DNA of 7,287 bases from Bacillota bacterium. GTDB lineage: Bacteria; Bacillota; Clostridia; Peptostreptococcales; Acidaminobacteraceae. Numbering within the stretch: position 1 is the stretch's first letter; each line of letters begins with the position of its first letter. The notes beneath the pieces are model-generated. The model did not search any database. It saw only the letters and a list, made by a program, of their open reading frames with translations, and was not told the DNA's origin. Of the stretch, positions 1 through 5,271 are shown one piece after another. Made by a program: the position numbers and the translations under genes. The stretch covers positions 843-8,129 of the forward strand of contig JAUMXJ010000039.1 in NCBI GenBank assembly GCA_030529205.1, read 5' to 3'.

Positions 1-710
1 CCGCACTGCCGGAAGGGGTCGCCGCACTGCCGGAACAGGACGCCGCCTCATCGTCGTCATCTTCGTCATCGTCGGACATTGCGTTCGTGCCTTATTTTGC
101 TCAGGAAACTCTCGCAAAGGCGAAGCGACCGAGTTTTGCCGAGAATATGTATGCATTGGCGATGGGAACGGAGGCGCATCGGGAATTGGAGCGCTTTGAT
201 TTTCGTTCTTTGCTCGAGATGAGCGAGGAGGAGATTGAAAACGCACAATTCAGTAAGCGCAAGGTGGTGAATCGTTTTCTGAAGTCCGCGTTTGCGCGCC
301 GAATCGCCCGCGCGGATGAAATTTACAAAGAGGCGGACTTCGTGGACGATACGGGAAGCGGAAAACTGCAGGGAATCATCGATTTGTTCTTTATCGAAGA
401 CGGAAAGATTATTTTGGTGGATTACAAGACGGATGTGTATCGGGAAGAGCGTGTTTTCGATTCGGATGTCGCCGGGGATTCCACTCCGGGCATTGCTTCG
501 GATGTCGCTCCGGGCGCTGCTCCGGATTCTGTCCCGACCGCCGAGAATGATGCAAAAAAAGTGAGCCTTGAGGAGATCGTCAAGCGTTACAAACCTCAGC
601 TGAAGAGATACAAAGAGGTCTTGGAGCGCGTCTATGAAAAAGAAGTTTCGGAAGTCTATCTCTACCTGCTGCATGGACAGGGCAGGCTGGAAGCCTTGTC
701 ATTTGAATGA
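1..710 (+). CDS. addA: AddA helicase-nuclease subunit, C-terminal nuclease domain (5'-partial)
   Basis: The reading frame is open from the left edge (first whole codon at 3) to TGA at 708-710, so only about the last 235 residues of a protein normally near 1,200 aa are present. What is visible is the RecB-family nuclease domain: a helix with GTEAHREL (His codon at 177), GIIDLFF (Asp at 381) and VDYKTD (Asp at 420, Lys at 426), followed by the C-terminal helix KRYKPQLKRYKEVLERV and strand VYLYLL. AddA works with AddB in the cytoplasm to unwind and resect double-strand breaks for RecA. In characterised AddAB enzymes the AddA nuclease cuts the 3'-ended strand. All expected catalytic residues are present, so the domain should be active. 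It is odd for two insertions: a Ser-rich tract upstream of the domain and a Pro/Ala/Ser/Asp-rich loop after VDYKTD, about 25-30 residues longer than usual as I recall the family. The end overlaps convergent acpS by 12 bp. A GTG at 87 is internal, not the start. Confidence 0.88.
   Translation, partial: ALPEGVAALPEQDAASSSSSSSSSDIAFVPYFAQETLAKAKRPSFAENMYALAMGTEAHRELERFDFRSLLEMSEEEIENAQFSKRKVVNRFLKSAFARRIARADEIYKEADFVDDTGSGKLQGIIDLFFIEDGKIILVDYKTDVYREERVFDSDVAGDSTPGIASDVAPGAAPDSVPTAENDAKKVSLEEIVKRYKPQLKRYKEVLERVYEKEVSEVYLYLLHGQGRLEALSFE
3..44 (+). repeat. Two 21-bp tandem repeats inside addA
   Basis: Units at 3-23 and 24-44 share 18 of 21 bases, both beginning GCACTGCCGGAA. They encode ALPEGVA and ALPEQDA. 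The unit length keeps the frame. The array may continue to the left of the window, because the bases just before the first unit also fit a unit end. Confidence 0.75.
48..74 (+). repeat. Three 9-bp tandem repeats coding nine serines in addA
   Basis: The units are TCATCGTCG (48-56), TCATCTTCG (57-65) and TCATCGTCG (66-74). The outer two are identical and the middle one differs at one base. Translation is an uninterrupted run of nine Ser, probably a flexible linker before the nuclease domain. Copy-number change by slippage would stay in frame. Confidence 0.85.
462..527 (+). repeat. Nested imperfect repeats in the loop after the AddA VDYKTD motif
   Basis: TCGGATGTCGC occurs at 462-472 and again at 498-508 (36-bp spacing). 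A second related pair, CTCCGGGC followed by GCT, occurs at 485-497 and 509-521 (24-bp spacing), with another CTCCGGAT at 520-527. All spacings are multiples of three. The translation is a disordered-looking loop rich in Asp, Ser, Val, Ala, Pro and Gly (SDVAGDSTPG, SDVAPGAAPD) between the catalytic strand and the last conserved helix of the nuclease domain. Confidence 0.65.
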
Positions 711-1070
711 TTGTGATACGGAATCGTCGTAGAGAACGACGAATGCCACGGCATGCAGCTCGGAGTGGGAGATGCTGAGCGAAAGTTTCGCGTCGCCGAG
801 GGCGGCTTTCGCGCCTCCGTGCAGGATGAGAAACGGAGCCCCGAGGGCATCATGCGAGATTTCAATGTCGCAAAAGGAAAATCCGCGGATTCCCGTGCCG
901 AGCGCCTTCGCGGTCGCCTCCTTAGCGGCGAAGCAACCGGCGGCTCTGTGGGGCTTTGATGCAATCCATTCCCTCTCGCGCTCCGTGAAGAGTCTGTGCG
1001 GAAACCCGCTGTTTTGAATGAGTCTTTCTATCCTTGAAATTTCAACGATATCGACTCCGGTTTTTATCAT
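699..1070 (-). CDS. acpS: Holo-[acyl-carrier-protein] synthase AcpS
   Basis: This is a 123-aa protein, the usual size for AcpS. It transfers 4'-phosphopantetheine from coenzyme A to the conserved serine of apo-ACP, which is essential for fatty acid synthesis in the cytoplasm. Diagnostic motifs are GVDIVEISRI near the N-terminus (metal-binding Asp7), FAAKEATAKALGTG (residues 47-60, with Glu51 as the second metal ligand and Lys50) and SLSISHS (97-103). The ATG at 1070 is preceded on the - strand by AGAGG (+ strand 1076-1080) five bases upstream, and by a near-consensus promoter. The stop lies inside the last codons of convergent addA. It is transcribed away from the SLH operon and is not otherwise clustered with lipid genes here. 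The family assignment is secure. Confidence 0.95.
   Translation of the reverse strand: MIKTGVDIVEISRIERLIQNSGFPHRLFTEREREWIASKPHRAAGCFAAKEATAKALGTGIRGFSFCDIEISHDALGAPFLILHGGAKAALGDAKLSLSISHSELHAVAFVVLYDDSVSQSFK
724..742. other. Short inverted repeat at the addA/acpS convergent junction
   Basis: TCGTCGT (724-730) and ACGACGA (736-742) form a perfect 7-bp stem with a 5-base loop, 13 bases past the addA stop and inside the acpS coding region. Neither direction has a T-run after the stem, so it is not a standard intrinsic terminator. It might still impede transcripts leaving addA, or it may be chance. Confidence 0.3.
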
Positions 1071-1116
1071 GCTGACCTCTTTATTTTTGTGTTAAATCTT
1101 GGGGACGAAACATATT

Positions 1117-1131
1117 CACTATAGTTTAGTG
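1117..1131. promoter_or_regulatory. Possible operator dyad between divergent promoters
   Basis: CACTA (1117-1121) and TAGTG (1127-1131) are inverted copies separated by five bases. The dyad covers the -10 of the acpS promoter and touches the TG of the extended -10 of the SLH operon, so a bound protein could affect both. The arms are only five bases and the region is AT-rich, so chance is quite possible. Confidence 0.3.
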
Positions 1132-1146
1132 GTATAATGGTGTCAA
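1118..1146 (-). promoter_or_regulatory. Near-consensus sigma-A promoter for acpS
   Basis: Read on the - strand, TTGACA (+ strand 1141-1146) is followed after exactly 17 bp by TATAGT (1118-1123). The -35 is perfect and the -10 has one mismatch. The predicted transcription start is near 1111, giving acpS a leader of about 40 bases. It faces away from, and overlaps, the rightward promoter of the SLH operon. Confidence 0.75.
1130..1138 (+). promoter_or_regulatory. Extended -10 promoter for the SLH/GGDEF operon
   Basis: TGGTATAAT is an extended -10 element (TG, one base, then consensus TATAAT at 1133-1138). No good -35 lies 16-18 bp upstream; the sequence there (ACATAT at 1110-1115) is poor, which fits an extended -10 or activator-dependent promoter. 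The start would be near 1145, leaving a leader of about 30 bases, too short for a riboswitch. The element sits inside the spacer of the opposing acpS promoter. Confidence 0.6.
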
Positions 1147-1173
1147 GAACTTGAGCAAAAGGTTAGAGGAAAA

Positions 1174-3267
1174 ATGAAGAAAAAATGCATTTTGTTGTTC
1201 AGTATATTTTTTATTTTCTCTTCTTTTTTGACGTTTCTTTTTGTAAAAACAAATTCTCCTGTTTTTGCTGAAAGCGGAGGAGAACTTTTAAGCAAGTACG
1301 GTTTTGTCAAAGGCGGCTCGAACGGGGATTTGATGCTCGATCAAAAGCTCACCCGGGAGCAGCTTGCCGTCCTCGTATGTGAATTACACGGTAAAAGCAT
1401 TGAGGCGTCGCGTTTTAAGCGGCCGCCTAATTATATTGACGCTTACAAGTTTCCCGCATGGTCAAAAAATTATATTTCCTACGCCCAATACATGGGATGG
1501 ATGGTTGGAGTGGGAGAGAAGAGATTCAACAATACCGGATATGTTTCGGACCTGGAGTTGGCGACCGCGATGACCAAGGTTCTCGGTTATACCGCAAAGG
1601 ATTACCGGGATGCCCTGAACATTATGGACTCGATCGGGGTGAAGATTCCGCAATCCAAAAGTCTTACCAGGGGTGAGGCTTTTGATGTAATCTGGACGGT
1701 GGTCAGTAACCCTCTCATGAAAAACGGAAAGACGCTCGGAGAGGTTACGGGAAGACTGCACAGCGACACGTCCCGGTTTCGGGTCAAAGACATACGCAGC
1801 AACAATTACGGCTTCGTCGTCGTGGAATTCAACAAACCCGTGGATGCGATTTCCGTGAACCGCAACAGCATACGGCTGGTCAATGTCGTCTCCGGAAAGG
1901 AGATTGAGATCTACTCGGTTCGCGTTTCCGGCAATCAGGTCTTTTTTATTCCGACGGAAAAATTCACGAGAGGAAGTGCGGATTGTACGATTTCCGGAAT
2001 CAACTCCGGATGGGGCGAAAACGACAAAATGGAGACGGTGGAGCGCCGTATCCTGTTTGAAGACAATACTCCTCCCAATTTTATCGGATTCGAGTTTTCC
2101 GGAGAACGGGAGATTACCTTGATTTTTGACGAGCCGATCTCAAGTGTGGGAACGGTTCGTCTGAAGTTTGAGAACATCAATATCGGCGTATCCGAAACCG
2201 GGGTCAAGGGACTTCGGACGGACAGGCTGACTTTTCAGGTCTTTGCGAATTTTCAGGAGGGAAAGACCTATGAGGTGAAGCCGCAGTACTTCACCGACCT
2301 CGTCGGAAAAAACAATATCGTCACTTCTCAAAAAGCGGTCTATACAAAGCGTACAAGCAATCCCGTACTCCAGATCGGAGAGCAGACCGCGGAGTATGTC
2401 GAGCTGATTTTCAGCGCACCGGTCAAAGGGGTGGAGGAGTCGAGGTTTTATCACACGAGTCAGGAGAAAAAGCCGATCAAAATCACCGCTTCTCCGAATT
2501 TCAACTCGGTTCCGATTTCGAAGAACGACTACATCGACAGGGCGTATCTCTGGTTTTATGACAGCAGCTCGGATCAGAATCATCCGCTTCCTTCCGGGGA
2601 GACGGTTCTCTATGTGGACGAGCGCGGGATTTCGGACGGTTTCAACGAAGAGCTGAAAGCCGGTACGTATGCGGTTCGTGCGGAGAACGGAGACAAAAAT
2701 CGCGTGGAGTATGTGCGTTTTGAGGCACCGAAAAAACTGAAGATCGGCCTCAGCATGAAGTCGGGCAGACCGCATGTCGTCGTCAAAGACGATGAAGGGG
2801 AAGAGCTGAAACTCGAGGACAGTGTGCTGGTTCAGTCGAAAGAGTATGTCTTTACGCTCGAGGAAGAGGTGGATTCGGAGGTGATATCCGTCCAAATCGA
2901 GAGCAAGGACCGGTCGCTTGTGCCGCATCATGTGCAGATTCGCATCGGAGACCGCGAACCGCCGAAGGTGGTGAAAGCGATGAAGAAGACCTCCGATGAC
3001 GGATACTATCTGATGATTGAATTCACAGAGGCGGTGGATGATTCCGCATTGCTTCTCTCGAACTATCAGATGGTTTCGGGGAGCAGTGTGAGGAGTATCA
3101 CCGGTCAGGTCAAGCTGCACGACGGCGGAAGGGTCGTGCGCATCGATATTCCGAAGAATGACTACCAGGAAATCGTCGACAAAGCCGGTGAAATGTATAT
3201 TTCGGGCATCAAGGATTTGGCGGGCAATATCATGGCAAGTGTAAAAGTGAAGGTGGAGGAGCAGTGA
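1174..3267 (+). CDS. Secreted SLH-domain surface protein with Ig-like repeats
   Basis: This is a 697-aa exported protein. It starts with a Sec signal peptide: MKKK, a very Phe-rich hydrophobic core (about 5-24), and probable cleavage after VFA (residue 32). Residues about 36-180 resemble three S-layer homology repeats: LTREQLAVLVCEL in the first, WSKNYISYAQYMGWMVGVG plus VSDLELATAMTKVLGY in the second, and LTRGEAFDVIWTVV in the third. SLH domains anchor proteins to pyruvylated secondary cell wall polymers. The rest reads as four or five beta-rich Ig-like modules. The clearest are about 297-392 (NTPPNFIGFEF, ending FTDLVGKNN) and 595-695 (REPPKVVKAM, IEFTEAVDD, ending GIKDLAGNIMA), as in SbsA/Big-type domains of S-layer proteins. 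Cys5 is not a lipobox. AGAGGA at 1165-1170 supports the ATG at 1174. The last four bases overlap the next gene. The exact role (structural S-layer, adhesin or sensor) is unknown. Confidence 0.85.
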   Translation: MKKKCILLFSIFFIFSSFLTFLFVKTNSPVFAESGGELLSKYGFVKGGSNGDLMLDQKLTREQLAVLVCELHGKSIEASRFKRPPNYIDAYKFPAWSKNYISYAQYMGWMVGVGEKRFNNTGYVSDLELATAMTKVLGYTAKDYRDALNIMDSIGVKIPQSKSLTRGEAFDVIWTVVSNPLMKNGKTLGEVTGRLHSDTSRFRVKDIRSNNYGFVVVEFNKPVDAISVNRNSIRLVNVVSGKEIEIYSVRVSGNQVFFIPTEKFTRGSADCTISGINSGWGENDKMETVERRILFEDNTPPNFIGFEFSGEREITLIFDEPISSVGTVRLKFENINIGVSETGVKGLRTDRLTFQVFANFQEGKTYEVKPQYFTDLVGKNNIVTSQKAVYTKRTSNPVLQIGEQTAEYVELIFSAPVKGVEESRFYHTSQEKKPIKITASPNFNSVPISKNDYIDRAYLWFYDSSSDQNHPLPSGETVLYVDERGISDGFNEELKAGTYAVRAENGDKNRVEYVRFEAPKKLKIGLSMKSGRPHVVVKDDEGEELKLEDSVLVQSKEYVFTLEEEVDSEVISVQIESKDRSLVPHHVQIRIGDREPPKVVKAMKKTSDDGYYLMIEFTEAVDDSALLLSNYQMVSGSSVRSITGQVKLHDGGRVVRIDIPKNDYQEIVDKAGEMYISGIKDLAGNIMASVKVKVEEQ
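3255..3259 (+). promoter_or_regulatory. GGAGG ribosome binding site deciding the GTG start at 3264
   Basis: GGAGG lies four bases before GTG 3264-3266, within the last codons of the SLH gene. The GTG overlaps the TGA of that gene (3265-3267). The next in-frame ATG is at 3315, with no comparable site before it, so the GTG start and translational coupling are preferred. Confidence 0.75.
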
Positions 3268-5270
3268 GAAATTCATCCGCAAAAAGCATCAAAGATATTT
3301 ATGAATTGATTGAAATGGACGTCTTCTCCCTCTATGCGGATTACAAGTCGTTGATTACCGAGGTGGGAACCATTGAGGATGCCGACAAAAACTTTATTAC
3401 GGCTAAATATCATATGATGAACTCCGAGCACGCGGTTGCATTGGAATACATTGAGTTGGCGGAGACCGTCTATATCGCTTTTGAAGACAAGGAGGCGCTG
3501 GCGTTTCTTTACTCGCAGGCTGCCCATTGCGCGAGAAGATGCGGGGACGGAGCGATGGCGGAGGCGTACACCGAAAAATCCATCGCCATTTCCGAGGAGC
3601 TGGGGGACGCGTACTGCCTGATCAATGCCTATATTTACGGAACCTCCAACGCCATGTTTTTGGATGAATACGATAAAGCGCTGATGTATCTCGGGCTGAC
3701 GGAAACGCTTTTGGAGAAGCACGGTTCTCAGCTGCACTACGGACATTACTACCACAATGTCGCTTTTGCGGGTTATTTTTCCGGCGATTACGATCGGTTG
3801 ATCGAGAATTGTGACAAGGCGTACCGGGCGTACAAGGAGTATTACGGCAACGAAAAATCACGCAATGTGCTGATTGCCGCCAACAACAAGGCGGAGGGAT
3901 ATCTGATGAAGGGCGACTACAAAAGCGCCATCGAGATCTTGAATCATGTCATCGAAGCGTGCGATGAGGAGAACTACACGCATTTGCTGATGGATACATT
4001 CCGCACCCGGGCGGATTTGTATCACAGACTCGAGCAGTACGAGTTGGCTTACAACAGCTACAAGCGCTTCATCAAGGTTTATTTTGAATGGATACAGGAG
4101 AGGCAGAGAAATCCGGAAGATGAAAACATCGACCTCAAGCGTAAGTTAGAGATTGCACAGGATATGGAAGTTGTGAAGATCAGTGAGCTGATCGAGAAAA
4201 GGGCGTTTTTGGAGCAGCTTTTTTCCACACAGAAGTTTGTTCAAAAAGCCGGGTCACAACTGATTTCCGCTACGAACATTCCGGAAATCTTCAAGACGGT
4301 TTGCGACTCGGCACAGGAGTTGCTGATGTATGACACCATCAGCCTCGGTTTTGTCGAGGGAGACGAGTTTGTCGTGCGCTATACGGACACCGGGAACGGC
4401 AATACCGTCAAGCTTCCGTTTCGCATTCCGATCTCGAGCAGAGAGCATGTCTCCACCACTTGTATCCACACCGGAAGAGATATCAAGCTCAACACATTTG
4501 AGGAATATCTGGATTTGATTCAGCCCGGGAATGTGGATGAAATCATCAGGAACAGAGAGCACCTCAATGAATCCTCCATGTTTATCCGTCTGATTCACGA
4601 AGGGAAGATTCACGGATTGATTATGGTACAGAAAAAAGAGCCTTACGCCTATTCCAATGAAGAGTTTGAAGCGATTCAGGCGGTCGGTTCCTTCATCTCG
4701 ATTGCGATCAACAACGCGTTCAAGACGCAGGTGATCGAAGACAAGGTCAAACAGCTCGAGATGATCACTCTTCGGGACGAGCTCACCTGGCTCGAGAATC
4801 GCAGAGCGTACAACCTCTATGTGGATGAGTTGGTTGCACGCGATGAAGAGTACATGTTGATTTTTGCGGACATGAACCATTTGAAACAGATCAACGACGG
4901 TCTGGGGCATAACAACGGGGACAGATATCTCACTTCCGTGGCGGAAATCATCAACAAATGCGTGCGGGATTACAGAAAATTTCGGTTGAGCGGCGATGAA
5001 TTCGCCATCGTCATACCGAATCCCGGCATCGAGTACACCTATCGCCTGGTTGAACAAAACAAAGGCGAGTGTGCTAAAATTGAAATCGGGGATTATCCGC
5101 TTGCGCTTGCAATCGGTTGCGGAATGCGCAATAAGGGCGAAAACCCCGACAAGGTATTTTCGATGGCGGAAGCCAGAATGTACCTTGATAAGCACGACTA
5201 TCACAAGAGCATGATGAAGGAAATGAAGACACAGTCCGGGATGCCGGCGGGAAAACAATCGGGAAATTGA
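3264..5270 (+). CDS. TPR-GAF-GGDEF protein, putative diguanylate cyclase (first paralogue)
   Basis: This 668-aa protein has no signal peptide or membrane segment and is probably cytoplasmic. Residues about 40-275 are helical pairs typical of about six tetratricopeptide repeats (for example EYDKALMYL, GDYKSAIEILNHVIEA), a protein-binding scaffold. A helical linker (about 285-330) leads to a divergent GAF-like domain (about 320-487), then a GGDEF domain (about 500-648) with DELTWLENRRAY, FADMNHLKQINDGLGHNNGD and FRLSGDEFA. The metal-binding Asp536, Asn544 and Asp553 for the nucleotide, and Asp578/Glu579 of the signature are kept. The signature is SGDEF, with Ser576 replacing the first Gly. The allosteric RxxD position (567-570) reads VRDY, so the inhibitory site is absent. 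GGDEF enzymes join two GTP into cyclic di-GMP; activity here is plausible but unproven. The protein is co-linear with the next gene product from the TPRs to the C-terminus. Confidence 0.85.
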   Translation: MRNSSAKSIKDIYELIEMDVFSLYADYKSLITEVGTIEDADKNFITAKYHMMNSEHAVALEYIELAETVYIAFEDKEALAFLYSQAAHCARRCGDGAMAEAYTEKSIAISEELGDAYCLINAYIYGTSNAMFLDEYDKALMYLGLTETLLEKHGSQLHYGHYYHNVAFAGYFSGDYDRLIENCDKAYRAYKEYYGNEKSRNVLIAANNKAEGYLMKGDYKSAIEILNHVIEACDEENYTHLLMDTFRTRADLYHRLEQYELAYNSYKRFIKVYFEWIQERQRNPEDENIDLKRKLEIAQDMEVVKISELIEKRAFLEQLFSTQKFVQKAGSQLISATNIPEIFKTVCDSAQELLMYDTISLGFVEGDEFVVRYTDTGNGNTVKLPFRIPISSREHVSTTCIHTGRDIKLNTFEEYLDLIQPGNVDEIIRNREHLNESSMFIRLIHEGKIHGLIMVQKKEPYAYSNEEFEAIQAVGSFISIAINNAFKTQVIEDKVKQLEMITLRDELTWLENRRAYNLYVDELVARDEEYMLIFADMNHLKQINDGLGHNNGDRYLTSVAEIINKCVRDYRKFRLSGDEFAIVIPNPGIEYTYRLVEQNKGECAKIEIGDYPLALAIGCGMRNKGENPDKVFSMAEARMYLDKHDYHKSMMKEMKTQSGMPAGKQSGN

Positions 5271-5271
5271 A

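Noticed and set aside
87..710. A separate short gene starting at GTG 87
   Set aside because: The frame is open upstream to the window edge and the protein is the C-terminal nuclease domain of AddA, so 87 is internal.
1117..1160. A tRNA-like stretch (TAGTTTAGTGGTATAATGGT) before the SLH gene
   Set aside because: It resembles a D-arm only. There is no anticodon stem, T-arm or acceptor stem around it, and the bases are better explained as promoter elements.
1071..1173. A cyclic di-GMP riboswitch in the operon leader
   Set aside because: The predicted leader is only about 30 bases and shows no aptamer-like paired structure.
1204..1230. T-runs in the signal peptide as a phase-variation switch
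   Set aside because: The two runs are only six bases each and are explained by Phe codons in the hydrophobic core.
1174..1272. The SLH protein as a lipoprotein because of Cys5
   Set aside because: Cys5 precedes the hydrophobic core and has no lipobox before it; VFA at residues 30-32 is a normal signal peptidase I site.
2140..3282. A 380-codon - strand open frame opposite the SLH gene
   Set aside because: Same codon-register shadow effect, with no domain and no ribosome binding site supporting it.
4254..5258. A 334-codon - strand open frame opposite the first GGDEF gene
   Set aside because: Also in register with the sense codons and without recognisable protein features.
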